A stretch of DNA of 64,000 bases. Origin: DATAEE01 sp036258175 (GTDB lineage: Bacteria; Acidobacteriota; Vicinamibacteria; Vicinamibacterales; 2-12-FULL-66-21). Position 1 is the stretch's first letter. The number at the start of each line of letters is the position of its first letter. The notes below the pieces were generated by a model that saw only the letters and a list, made by a program, of their open reading frames with translations, had not been told where the DNA came from and ran no database searches. Made by a program: the position numbers and the translations under genes. Positions 1-8,076 of the stretch are shown one piece after another. Location of the stretch: NCBI GenBank assembly GCA_036258175.1, contig DATAEE010000002.1, forward strand, positions 1 through 64,000, written 5' to 3'.

Positions 1-375
1 TATGAAGATCACGTGAAGTCGTACGGTCTGATTCGCGTGACGGCCGATGAGGTCTCGCACCCGATCGCCGACTCGACACCGATCGGCGAGGCGTTCGACA
101 TGACACCTCGCGGAATCGAAATTACCTTTTCGCCGCCGGCACGCGCGGACGCGCTCGAGGTGAGCCTGTCGCGGAACGACACGTACAGGATTCTCTGGAT
201 GTCGAACGGGAACACGGTGGGGGACCAGACGATCCAGCAGCCGTTTGCGTCCGATGGCCGCTTCCTGACGCGGATTGTTCAGGTGCCGACTCGCGACGAG
301 TTCGACGCGATTCGCGTGGTTCCCTCAGGCGGTGACTCGCTCTACTCGCTCGGCTCTCTCCGAATCGTGCGCTGA
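1..375 (+). CDS. C-terminal end of an unidentified protein (5' truncated by window edge)
   Basis: The reading frame is open from base 1 with no stop, so this is probably the 3' part of a longer gene rather than a gene starting at the GTG at 13. About 124 residues are visible, ending at TGA 373-375. They are polar, rich in predicted beta-strand (for example GLIRVTADEVS and RIVQVPTRDEFDAIRVVPSG), and have no membrane segment or catalytic motif that I recognise. The end RVVPSGGDSLYSLGSLRIVR looks like the last strands of a beta-sandwich, such as an extracytoplasmic domain. It converges on the kinase gene, with only 10 bp between the stop codons. The function cannot be named from this piece. Confidence 0.6.
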   Translation, partial: YEDHVKSYGLIRVTADEVSHPIADSTPIGEAFDMTPRGIEITFSPPARADALEVSLSRNDTYRILWMSNGNTVGDQTIQQPFASDGRFLTRIVQVPTRDEFDAIRVVPSGGDSLYSLGSLRIVR

Positions 376-385
376 TCCACAGCCG

Positions 386-3106
386 CTACGATGTTTGTCC
401 CCCGAACTTTGCCTGCAGTTTGCGAAACCGCTCATCCGCACGGACGCGCGCGAAGGCAGGATCGTGCTCGACCCAGACGATGTTGTAGAAGCCGGGCGCC
501 GACAGCATCGCGTCGAGCTCGGTCAGAGCAGCATCGACCTGTCCGAGCTGGGCGTGGATGTGGGCCAGCACATACAGGTAGACGGGCGCTTCGTGGGCGT
601 CCGTGGTGACGGGAATCAGCTCGACCGCCCGCCTGCCGTGGCGCACGGCTTCGCCCGCGCGTCCGAGACCCGCGTAGGCAAGACCCAGCGCGGCTTCCAC
701 CTGATAGTCCTCGCCCCGATCTGGTTGTTCGCGCCGAAGAATCGTGGCGGCCGCCCCGTAGCGCTCCCGGGCCTCCGCGGCGCGTCCCATCGCGTCGAGC
801 ACGTGGGCCTCCGCGAGTTGCGCAGGGAAGCGAAAGTTCGTCGGCCACCAGGTGCGACCTGACGGGATGCTTCGGATCAACTCGAGCGCCCGGTCGTAGC
901 GCCCGTCGAACAGCTCGAATCTGGACAGCAGCGAAGGGACGCGCTCGTCGATCCGAGGCGCTGACTCGAGGATCTGGCGGGCACGCGCCAGGTCCTTCCT
1001 CCAGGTGAACTGTGTCCACGCCTCGCCCACATAGAAAGGCCTCATAGGGTCGAGCGCGCGGGTTTGTTCAAAGTACTCCACTGCCTTGGGATAGTTCCGA
1101 GTGCTCATGCAGTTGATCGCCAGGCCGTCGACGATCCTCGGCGAGCGCGGATCCAGTTCGAGGGCACGACTCAGATTTGCGCTGGACGCTTCCCAGCGAC
1201 CCTGGCGTCTCTGGATTATTCCCAGCAACTCCAGAACCTCGCTGGAATTGGGAAGCTGTTGCCGGGCGGTTTCCACTTCGGCCAGAGCGGCCTCGTAGTC
1301 GCGCTCGATTTGATAACGGTAGCTGGCCAGCGCGAGGTGTGCCTTGGTCAGGTCCGGTTTCAGGCGCAGCGCCATGCGAGCCCCCTCGAGCGCCTGCTCC
1401 CGGGCCTTGGGTGATCGGTCGACGCCAGTGTTGTACCGCGCGCTGCGCACGAGCGACAGCTCACTCCAGGCGAGCGCGAAGCCGGGATCCTGGGCGACGG
1501 CCTGCTCGAAGCTTCGGATGGCTTCCGCCTGGGCGTTGTCGTCGCTCGGCTGCTGCCGGTGATAAATGCCCTTGAGGTAGGCGTGGTAGGCCTCCAGATT
1601 CTCCGTTGGACGTGTTTCCAGCCTTTGCCGCTCCCCGCTTTCAAGCGCCACCTCGAGCGACCCGGTGACCCGCTCGGCGATGTCGGACTGCACCTTGAAG
1701 ACGTCCTCGAGCGTCGCATCGTAACGATGCGTCCAGACGTGCGTGTCGTCGCTCACCCGTACGAGCTGCGGCGTGATCCGCACCCGCGACCCGTCGGATC
1801 CACGAGCCCAGCGGACGGTGCCCTCGAGCACGTAGTCCACGCGCAGGTCCTCGCCGATCTGTCGCAAGGTCTTTCCGGTGCGGTTGTATTGGACCGCGCT
1901 GGTTCGTGAGATCACGGCGAGCCCGCTCACGACGGCCAGTCGGCTGGTGATTTCCTCGGTCATGCCGTCGGCAAAGTAGGCATCGTCAGACGCGCCAAGG
2001 TTCTCGAAAGGCAGGACGACGATCCGTTTGCGGTCGTCAACCTGCGGCGCGTTGTCTGACGCTGTGACCGCGGAACGCGCGGACGACGTCGCGGTCTCAC
2101 GTCTCCAGGGCGCCACGACTGCGAGTACGCCGAGCACCAGCAGGACCAGTCCAGCCATCCCGGCCCACACAATCGGGGCGGCGATCCGACGACGCTCCCC
2201 CGGTCGTTCCGGCGGTCGAGATCCTGTGCTGCGGTCGATCGCAACGAGCCCGGTAGACCGGAGATCCTCCAGCACCTCGGCGGCCGTGCCGTACCGGCTG
2301 CCGCGGGTCTTCGTCAGCATCCGCCGCACGATCGTCGTGACCTGCTCGGGGACGCCGGGCCGCTGCGGTTCGAGAGGACGCGGGTCGTCATGCAGGATTG
2401 ACTGCAGCACGCCGACGCTCGTCTCGCCTGCGAACGGAGGACAGCCGGCGAGCATCTCGTAGAGGACCGCGCCGAGCGACCAGATGTCCGTACGCGCGTC
2501 CAATGGCTCGCCACGCGCCTGCTCGGGTGACATGTAAGCCGGCGTGCCCACGGAGACACCGGTCGCGGTCAGTGCGGGTGAATCGGCGAGCTTCGCCACG
2601 CCGAAGTCGAGAATCTTGACCATCCCCTGGGATGTGATCATCAGATTCGCCGGCTTGATGTCGCGATGGATGATGCCGTGCTCGTGAGCCCTGGCGAGGC
2701 CTTCCGCGATGCCGGCTGCGATGCGGAGCGCGTCGGCGAGTGGCAGCGCTCCACGGGTCAATCGCGCCTTGAGCGTCTCCCCGTCGTAAAAGGCCATCGC
2801 GAGGAACACGCGGCCGTCCGCGGTTTCATCGATATCGTAGATGGTGCAGATGCTCGGATGATCGAGTGCGGAGGCTGTCCGGGCCTCCTGCACGAACCGG
2901 GCTTTGGCTGCGGCGTCCCGGCTCAACCAGGGCGGCAGGAACTTCAGCGCGACGAGCCGGCCGAGTCGCAGGTCCTCTGCTTTGTACACCACCCCCATCC
3001 CGCCGGTGCCGAGCTCGTGCAGGATGCGGTAGTGCGACAGCGGTTCGCCAATCAGAGGTCCCCCGTCCGCATCCGCTCCTTGAGGAGATCCATCGTCCGC
3101 CAGCAC
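386..3106 (-). CDS. Membrane-anchored Ser/Thr protein kinase with TolB-like and TPR extracytoplasmic half
   Basis: The 906-aa protein has a PknB-type kinase domain at about residues 26-290: glycine loop GTGGMG, ATP lysine K55, HRD 147-149 and DFG 167-169, all intact. One transmembrane helix follows at about 311-333. The outer half carries a TolB/FlgO-like N-terminal fold (RIVVLPFENLG, about 361-480) and then TPR-like helical repeats to the C-terminus. This layout is common among acidobacterial kinases. The helix would place the kinase in the cytoplasm and the sensor part outside. The GTG start lies 55 bp inside the upstream GMC oxidoreductase gene, so the kinase may be translated with the sugar-oxidation operon. 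A CTG about where that gene stops is an alternative start. The substrate is unknown. Confidence 0.9.
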   Translation of the reverse strand: MLADDGSPQGADADGGPLIGEPLSHYRILHELGTGGMGVVYKAEDLRLGRLVALKFLPPWLSRDAAAKARFVQEARTASALDHPSICTIYDIDETADGRVFLAMAFYDGETLKARLTRGALPLADALRIAAGIAEGLARAHEHGIIHRDIKPANLMITSQGMVKILDFGVAKLADSPALTATGVSVGTPAYMSPEQARGEPLDARTDIWSLGAVLYEMLAGCPPFAGETSVGVLQSILHDDPRPLEPQRPGVPEQVTTIVRRMLTKTRGSRYGTAAEVLEDLRSTGLVAIDRSTGSRPPERPGERRRIAAPIVWAGMAGLVLLVLGVLAVVAPWRRETATSSARSAVTASDNAPQVDDRKRIVVLPFENLGASDDAYFADGMTEEITSRLAVVSGLAVISRTSAVQYNRTGKTLRQIGEDLRVDYVLEGTVRWARGSDGSRVRITPQLVRVSDDTHVWTHRYDATLEDVFKVQSDIAERVTGSLEVALESGERQRLETRPTENLEAYHAYLKGIYHRQQPSDDNAQAEAIRSFEQAVAQDPGFALAWSELSLVRSARYNTGVDRSPKAREQALEGARMALRLKPDLTKAHLALASYRYQIERDYEAALAEVETARQQLPNSSEVLELLGIIQRRQGRWEASSANLSRALELDPRSPRIVDGLAINCMSTRNYPKAVEYFEQTRALDPMRPFYVGEAWTQFTWRKDLARARQILESAPRIDERVPSLLSRFELFDGRYDRALELIRSIPSGRTWWPTNFRFPAQLAEAHVLDAMGRAAEARERYGAAATILRREQPDRGEDYQVEAALGLAYAGLGRAGEAVRHGRRAVELIPVTTDAHEAPVYLYVLAHIHAQLGQVDAALTELDAMLSAPGFYNIVWVEHDPAFARVRADERFRKLQAKFGGQTS

Positions 3107-4869
3107 ATCGCGAGAATCGACCAGGTGGTGTTCTGCGTGCCGCCGGAGACGAACGGTGCGGCGTCGGCGATGTACACGTTGGGAACGTCATGCAGACGGC
3201 AGGAAGGGTCGGTGACCGACGTCTTCGGATCGGTGCCCATGCGCGCGGTGCCGATCTCGTGAACGGACCAGCCCGGAGGATACGCCTCGCGGACGATCCG
3301 GATGTCTTCGGCACCCGCGGCGATCAGCATCTCCTCGAGCGTGTCCGCCATGTCCTTCGCCATCTTCAGTTCGTTGTCGCCGAAGCGATAGTCGAACCGC
3401 AGGACCGGCAGATTCCACGCATCCTTGACATCCGGATCGAGCGTGACGCGGTTTTCCTTGCGCGGCAGGACTTCGCCGAAGCCGCCCAGGCCAAACGCCG
3501 CGGGATAGTACTTCCGGACGTTCGACTTGAAGGCCTTGCCGAATCCGGGGAGGTCGTGCGCCATCGACGGATACTCCGCGCAGCCGCCGCCGCCCTGGAA
3601 GTGGTACCCGCGAATGAAGTCCGGATGGCGATCGGTGACGTTGCGAAACCGCGGCACGTACGGCGGCACCGGGCGGCCGTCATCCAGCGTCGGCTCCGTC
3701 CCGATGCGCGCCGGGATGAAGCCAGTCCCCCTGATGCCCATGAGGTGTTCGCTCAGATAACAGCCCAGCAGACCCGACGAGTTGCCGAGCCCGTTCGGAT
3801 GCGATCGGGAATTCGAATTGAAAAGGATGCGGGTCGTATCGAGCGTGCCCGCGCCGAGCACGACGATCGGCGCCGTGAAGTCCATCACGTCGCGCGTCTC
3901 GGCGTCGATCACGCGCACACCGGTCGCACGTGACGGATTCGCTTCGTCCACGATCACTTCCGAGACGATCGAGTACGGCCGGACGGTGAGGTTGCCTGTA
4001 TCGCGCGCCGGGTAAATCAACGCGGTGGGGGAGTGAAAGTTGGCGTTGATGTCGCAACCGCGTCCGCAGCGGCCGCGGCCCACGCACTTCATCCGGTACT
4101 TGTTCATGACGCCGTCGGTCGTGACGCCGGCGCGGCCCGGGATGTAGTGCCGGCCCATCGGCTGGATGGCGCGCTTGAACGCGACCTCGACGCAATTGAG
4201 CTTGAGCGGACGCTGAAACACGCCGTCGGGAACCTGTTCGAGCCCCTCTTTTGTTCCGGAACAGCCAAGCAGGACGTCGACCTTGTCGTAATACGGCTTC
4301 ACGGCCTCGTACGAAATCGGCCAGTCGACGTCGAAGCCATCGCGGCTCGCGGCGTTGAACTGCAGCGGCCCGTAGCGCAGCGCACCGCGGCCCCAGAAGT
4401 TGGTCCGTCCGCCCAACACTCTCGCGCGCACCCAGCTGTACGGCGTGCCGGTCGTTGGATGCTGCTTCTCGTCGACGACCCAGTTCCGCGTGAACGTGTT
4501 CGAGGCGTACGACGCGAGCTTCTTGTACTTTGCGAAGGCCGGGTTGTTGCCGTAAGGCCGATCGAGGAAGCTGTATTCCGCCACGCCGATCGCGCGCTCG
4601 CCCGCCGGGAGCCGGCCGCGCCGCATCGACGCGTACGGCCACTCCATCGTCCGGTATTCCTTCTGCCAGTCGAGCATCCGGCCCGCTTCGAGCAGCAGCA
4701 CCTTGATGCCGGCCGTGGCGAGTTGAAACGCCGCCATCCCGCCCGCGGCGCCGCTGCCGACGACGATCACGTCCCACTTGGCGGAGCCCGGTTTGATCGA
4801 CGCGGCGAGCCGCTTTGATTCCTCAGTGATGTTGGTCAGATCGAGGGAGAGCGTGCGGTCGGTCTGCAT
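3052..4869 (-). CDS. GMC-family FAD-dependent sugar dehydrogenase, catalytic subunit
   Basis: The 605-aa protein begins with a dinucleotide-binding motif (VVGSGAAGG, about 37-45) and ends with the GMC C-terminal signature (HEIGTARMG, later SGGTQNTTWS). It carries the histidine/asparagine region expected of gluconate 2-dehydrogenase and glucoside 3-dehydrogenase flavoproteins. It has no signal peptide of its own. The upstream neighbour is a Tat-exported subunit-3 protein, and in this enzyme class the flavoprotein is known to be exported folded together with that small subunit. The likely role is periplasmic oxidation of a sugar or glycoside, perhaps at C3, feeding the Gfo/Idh/MocA and DUF1080 proteins nearby. 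A pair of palindromic repeats separates it from the upstream gene. The exact substrate is inferred only. Confidence 0.88.
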   Translation of the reverse strand: MQTDRTLSLDLTNITEESKRLAASIKPGSAKWDVIVVGSGAAGGMAAFQLATAGIKVLLLEAGRMLDWQKEYRTMEWPYASMRRGRLPAGERAIGVAEYSFLDRPYGNNPAFAKYKKLASYASNTFTRNWVVDEKQHPTTGTPYSWVRARVLGGRTNFWGRGALRYGPLQFNAASRDGFDVDWPISYEAVKPYYDKVDVLLGCSGTKEGLEQVPDGVFQRPLKLNCVEVAFKRAIQPMGRHYIPGRAGVTTDGVMNKYRMKCVGRGRCGRGCDINANFHSPTALIYPARDTGNLTVRPYSIVSEVIVDEANPSRATGVRVIDAETRDVMDFTAPIVVLGAGTLDTTRILFNSNSRSHPNGLGNSSGLLGCYLSEHLMGIRGTGFIPARIGTEPTLDDGRPVPPYVPRFRNVTDRHPDFIRGYHFQGGGGCAEYPSMAHDLPGFGKAFKSNVRKYYPAAFGLGGFGEVLPRKENRVTLDPDVKDAWNLPVLRFDYRFGDNELKMAKDMADTLEEMLIAAGAEDIRIVREAYPPGWSVHEIGTARMGTDPKTSVTDPSCRLHDVPNVYIADAAPFVSGGTQNTTWSILAMCWRTMDLLKERMRTGDL

Positions 4870-4878
4870 CCTTTATCC

Positions 4879-4941
4879 GTAGCAGGCCTGAAGGCCTGCG
4901 CTACGACTTCGATACCCGTAGCGCAGCCCTTCAGGGCTGCG
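4879..4941. repeat. Two adjacent REP-like palindromes (CTGAAG/CTTCAG core)
   Basis: The first palindrome (4879-4904) has GTAGCAGG and CCTGCGCTAC arms around a CCTGAAGG centre. The second (4918-4941) has GCAGCCC and GGGCTGC arms around a CTTCAG centre, in a GTAGC flank. The second supplies the TGA stop of the subunit-3 gene at 4931-4933. Both lie between two co-directional operon genes, so they could form RNA hairpins that adjust expression of the downstream flavoprotein. Confidence 0.8.
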
Positions 4942-5536
4942 ATCGCGTCTGCATTTTCTGCCCGCAATGCGGGCAGTCCTTGCCATCTTCGGTCTCGCAT
5001 CCCACGAACGACGCGAGGAGCTGGTTCCCTTTGTAGTGCAGCTCCTTGTGAATGCCGATCTCGGATGTGTAGTAACCGTGGATCGCCGCGTGCTTTGCCA
5101 TCACAAAGAACGTTTCGAGAGGCGTCTGCGGCTTGAGCTCGTTCCGGCTGATCTCGGTGAGGAGCGACTCGGCCTCCGCCGGCTGGATCTTCGCAAACGG
5201 CTGGCTGAATCGCGTCGTCGCTTCTTCGTCAAGCTCGTCGATCCCGCCAAGCCACTGCAGCGTTACCTCGGGCTCGGACTCGCTGAGCAGCAGATCGATG
5301 TAGTCCGCGACCCGCGCTTCCTTCGCCCCGGGCGACCGATCGTCGGCTGGGATGATCGCTTCGACGAGCGCCTCGAGCGTCGCGTACTGCCCGGTCGAGA
5401 GCACCAGCAGCTTCGGCGGTGCCTTCGTGCTCTGGAGCCGAACGAAGGCGAGCAGGCCTTCGTCGGAAAGCCACGGCACGAAGGCGACGGCGCCGGCGGT
5501 CGTCCCGAGGGTTCTGAGCGCTTCGCGTCGGTTCAT
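4931..5536 (-). CDS. Tat-exported gluconate 2-dehydrogenase subunit 3 family protein
   Basis: The 201-aa protein starts with a twin-arginine signal (NRREALRTLGTTAGAVAF). The body matches the small subunit of membrane FAD sugar dehydrogenases (LSTGQYATLEALVEAIIPADD, then FFVMAKHAAIHGYYTSEIG). I chose the ATG at 5536 because it overlaps the upstream stop as ATGA and places the Tat motif at the N-terminus. The known role of this family is to escort the GMC flavoprotein through the Tat system and support the complex. The C-terminus has an extra CPHCGQKM zinc-ribbon-like knuckle, which I do not recall as standard for the family. The last codons (SQP-stop) are supplied by a REP-like palindrome. Confidence 0.88.
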   Translation of the reverse strand: MNRREALRTLGTTAGAVAFVPWLSDEGLLAFVRLQSTKAPPKLLVLSTGQYATLEALVEAIIPADDRSPGAKEARVADYIDLLLSESEPEVTLQWLGGIDELDEEATTRFSQPFAKIQPAEAESLLTEISRNELKPQTPLETFFVMAKHAAIHGYYTSEIGIHKELHYKGNQLLASFVGCETEDGKDCPHCGQKMQTRSQP

Positions 5537-6855
5537 GGCGCGGGCGGACCCGGCTCCGCGCCGGGGACGGGAGGCGTCGCTTTGATCGTGACCGGTCCCA
5601 TCGCGTACTGCTGCGGGCCGAGACGGGCCGTCGACGCCAGCAGGCCGTCCCACGCGATCTCTTTGCCGGTGTACGCGGAGTCGCGGCCCATGATCGCCAT
5701 AAGCGTCGCCGTCGTCGTGTCTTTCACGGTGTTCATCGGCTTGCCGGTTCGAATCGCGGTGATCCAGTCCGCGTGTTCCTGCACCAGCGCGTCGTTCATC
5801 GGGCCGTCGTACTTCCAGATCAATTTGCCCGACCTGTCATGAATCGTTCCGTCGAGGTTCGCGACGCCTTTTGAGCCGGCGACGATCTCCTCGCGAACGT
5901 TCGAGCATCCGTTCAGCTGCCGAATGGTGGTATGGAGGTGCACGCCTTCAGGGAAGGCGTAGTCCACGCTGAAGAAATCGTACTGGTCGCCAGTCGGGCG
6001 GCGCAGGCGCGCACCCATGCCGACGGCTTTCTGCGGCGGCTGTCCGAGGATCCACAGCATCGCGTCCAGGTGATGGATGTGCTGTTCGACGATGATGTCG
6101 CCGGAGAGCCACGTCCAGTTGACCCAGTCGCGGATCATGTATTCCATGTCGGACTGGCCGGGCTGCGGCGTCCGGTACCACAGCGCGCCCTGATTGCGGA
6201 ACGCGCGCAGCGACTGGATGTCGCCGATCGCGCCCCCCTGCACGCGACGCTGCACTTCCATCCGCACGAGCTCGCGTCGCAGCTGGGTGCCGGTCAACAC
6301 ACTCAATCCGAGGCTCGCGGCTTTTTCCGCCGTCTGCAGCACGGAGTGCGCGCCAGGCACATCGACGGCGACCGGCTTTTCGATGAAGACATGCTTCTTC
6401 GCCGCCACCGCGGCGGCGAAGTGCTCGGGGCGGAAATGCGGCGGCGTTGCGTGCAGCACTACGTCGACGCCGGACTCGAGCAGCTTCTGGTAGGCATCGA
6501 AACCAACGAAGCAGTGCGAGTCGGGAATGTCCTGGCCCTTCTTTTCCTTGAGCAGGCGCCGAGCCTCGGCGACGCGATCGGGGAAGACGTCCGCGAGCGC
6601 GGTGATCTGCAGGTTGGGGCCGGCCGACAGAAAATTGACCGCGGCACCTCTGCCGCGTCCGCCGCAGCCGATGAGGCCCGCTTTCAGCAGCGGACCGTCC
6701 GGCGCCTGAGGCGTCGTAGCACCCGAACGGACGGTCGGAGTACTTTGCGTCCCGCGGCTCGCCGGAGCGGCGCACGCCGACACCGCAGCCGCACCGATCG
6801 CCGCCACCGATCCGATGAAGTCCCGCCGGTCGATTTCTGGTTTTCTGATCTTCAT
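5533..6855 (-). CDS. Tat-exported Gfo/Idh/MocA family oxidoreductase
   Basis: The 440-aa protein has a Tat signal (DRRDFIGSVAAIGAAAVSAC), with a cysteine at residue 28 that could be a lipobox. A Rossmann nucleotide-binding start (LIGCGGRGRG) and the family EKPVAVD motif, whose lysine is the usual catalytic residue, follow. The family performs NAD(P)-dependent oxidoreduction of sugars, or net hydrolysis of glycosides through transient 3-keto steps. I chose the ATG at 6855 because it starts directly before the Tat motif. It overlaps the subunit-3 gene by 4 bp (ATGA). Its promoter is probably the symmetric -10 at 6920-6926, leaving a leader that contains two palindromes. Confidence 0.9.
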   Translation of the reverse strand: MKIRKPEIDRRDFIGSVAAIGAAAVSACAAPASRGTQSTPTVRSGATTPQAPDGPLLKAGLIGCGGRGRGAAVNFLSAGPNLQITALADVFPDRVAEARRLLKEKKGQDIPDSHCFVGFDAYQKLLESGVDVVLHATPPHFRPEHFAAAVAAKKHVFIEKPVAVDVPGAHSVLQTAEKAASLGLSVLTGTQLRRELVRMEVQRRVQGGAIGDIQSLRAFRNQGALWYRTPQPGQSDMEYMIRDWVNWTWLSGDIIVEQHIHHLDAMLWILGQPPQKAVGMGARLRRPTGDQYDFFSVDYAFPEGVHLHTTIRQLNGCSNVREEIVAGSKGVANLDGTIHDRSGKLIWKYDGPMNDALVQEHADWITAIRTGKPMNTVKDTTTATLMAIMGRDSAYTGKEIAWDGLLASTARLGPQQYAMGPVTIKATPPVPGAEPGPPAP

Positions 6856-6866
6856 AAAAATGTAGA

Positions 6867-6908
6867 ACCCGGCTTTGGCCGGGTTGTAGCGTCCGGCTTC
6901 AGCCGGAC
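6867..6908. repeat. Two REP-like palindromes in the leader of the oxidoreductase operon
   Basis: AACCCGG-CTTTGG-CCGGGTT spans 6867-6886 and GTCCGG-CTTCAG-CCGGAC spans 6891-6908. They share the palindrome layout and core seen elsewhere in the window but have different arms. On the minus strand they fall in the 5' leader of the 6855 gene and could fold as two hairpins in its mRNA. Confidence 0.75.
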
Positions 6909-6919
6909 CTTTGAAGGGG

Positions 6920-6926
6920 TAGTATA
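6920..6926. promoter_or_regulatory. Symmetric bidirectional -10 element (TAGTATA)
   Basis: The plus strand reads TAGTAT and the minus strand reads TATACT; both fit TAnnnT. It lies between genes diverging from 6855 (-) and 6946 (+). The plus-strand start would fall near 6932, just upstream of the AGGAG ribosome site at 6935-6939. No good -35 is visible on either side. Confidence 0.5.
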
Positions 6927-6945
6927 CGACCCTCAGGAGCGCATC

Positions 6946-7851
6946 ATGCAGAACCGCCGCACTTTCCTGACGTCGCTGGCCGCGGGCGTTCTGGCTGCAA
7001 CTCATCGGTCCCGGGGGCAATCTGGCGGGGGCGCCTTAACCGGCATCCGCAAGGCCGTGCTCATCTCGATGCTGCCGAAGGAGCTCTCGTACGCGCAGCA
7101 GTTCGCGCTCGCGCGCGAGGTGGGCTTCGGGGGCATCGAGATGCGGACCGTCGCCAAGCCGGACGAGGCGGCGGAGATCAAGGAAGCCGCGCAGAAAACC
7201 GGGCTCCGCGTCCATTCCGTGATGAACGCCGACCACTGGCGCTTCCCGTTGTCGAGCGCCGATCCGACGATCGTGAATCAGTGCATCGCCGGGATGGAGA
7301 CGTCGATGCGCAACGCAGCGCTCTGGGGAGCGGACGCGGTTCTCCTCGTGCCCGCCGTCGTCGATGCCACGACGTCATACAAGCAGGCGTGGGACCGGTC
7401 GCAACGGCTGATCAAGGAACGGCTGCTGCCGCTTGCCGCGGAGTTGAAAGTGATCGTCGCGGTCGAAGAAGTCTGGAACAAGTTCCTTCTCAGTCCATTG
7501 GAGTTCGCCCGTTACGTCGACGAGCTCGACTCACCTTGGGCGAAAGCCTACTTCGACGTTGGTAACGTGGTCTTTTACGCATACCCGCAGGACTGGATCC
7601 GCACGCTCGGCAAGCGGATCGTCAAGGTGCACCTGAAGGACTTTCAGCTGGATCGGCCCAACGGCCGCTTCACGTGGAAGAACCTCGGCGAAGGGGACAT
7701 CGACTGGCCGGAAGTGCGCAAGGCGTTCGCCGAGATCGACTATCGCGGCTTCATGACCACCGAGATCGCCGGCGGGACGCAGGAATACTTGAAGGACGTA
7801 GTCGCGCGTGTAGAGAGGTTTCTCGCCGGGCAGAAGCCTATCGAGACGTAG
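6946..7851 (+). CDS. Tat-exported sugar phosphate isomerase/epimerase (xylose isomerase-like TIM barrel)
   Basis: The 301-aa protein has a Tat signal (NRRTFLTSLAAGVLAA) and an AP-endonuclease-2-like TIM barrel. It shows conserved acidic and histidine metal positions (IVAVEEVWNKF, YFDVGNVV, KVHLKDFQ, GEGDIDWPEV, TTEIAGG). The family comprises divalent-metal sugar isomerases and epimerases; related periplasmic proteins act on 3-keto-glycosides. The start is set by an AGGAG Shine-Dalgarno 6 nt before the ATG and by the signal peptide. It diverges from the Gfo/Idh/MocA operon and probably shares its bidirectional promoter. A terminator hairpin follows immediately. Confidence 0.88.
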   Translation: MQNRRTFLTSLAAGVLAATHRSRGQSGGGALTGIRKAVLISMLPKELSYAQQFALAREVGFGGIEMRTVAKPDEAAEIKEAAQKTGLRVHSVMNADHWRFPLSSADPTIVNQCIAGMETSMRNAALWGADAVLLVPAVVDATTSYKQAWDRSQRLIKERLLPLAAELKVIVAVEEVWNKFLLSPLEFARYVDELDSPWAKAYFDVGNVVFYAYPQDWIRTLGKRIVKVHLKDFQLDRPNGRFTWKNLGEGDIDWPEVRKAFAEIDYRGFMTTEIAGGTQEYLKDVVARVERFLAGQKPIET

Positions 7852-7852
7852 G

Positions 7853-7879
7853 GCCTGGGGATTACTCCAAGCCCCAGGC
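7853..7879. terminator. Bidirectional terminator-like hairpin
   Basis: GCCTGGGG at 7853-7860 pairs with CCCCAGGC at 7872-7879 across an 11-nt loop. It sits exactly between the converging stop codons at 7851 and 7881. There is no clear T-run, so it is a stem of terminator type rather than a textbook intrinsic terminator. Confidence 0.6.
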
Positions 7880-7880
7880 T

Positions 7881-8066
7881 TCAGCAGTCCAGGCAGCGCA
7901 CCTCGTTGAAGATCTCCTCGTGCTTCTCCGGGTTTTCGCGCGCGTAATTGACCAGGCACCGGATAGCCTTCGCGATGTCTCCCAGCGCGTGCTTCGTGAC
8001 CATCTCCTGCAGAAACTGCACCTTTGCGGACTCCAGATCGATTGAGTAGCTCTTCGCGTCTTTCAC
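7881..8066 (-). CDS. Small conserved-looking helical protein of unknown function
   Basis: A 61-aa acidic/basic helical protein with two cysteines at the C-terminus (RCLDC). I prefer the GTG at 8066 because an AGGGAG ribosome site precedes it at normal spacing; a longer frame to 8099 would overlap the upstream gene. Sequence such as AKVQFLQEMVTKHALGDIAKAIRCLV looks like two amphipathic helices and is not low complexity, so I regard it as a real gene. It lies downstream of two Gfo/Idh/MocA genes on the same strand. I do not recognise the family. Confidence 0.6.
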   Translation of the reverse strand: MKDAKSYSIDLESAKVQFLQEMVTKHALGDIAKAIRCLVNYARENPEKHEEIFNEVRCLDC

Positions 8067-8076
8067 GATCCGCTCC

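Noticed and set aside
5932..6945. Long N-terminal extension of the isomerase frame on the plus strand
   Set aside because: This part is antisense to a real Gfo/Idh/MocA gene; the isomerase has a Tat signal and an AGGAG site at ATG 6946, so the extension is not coding.
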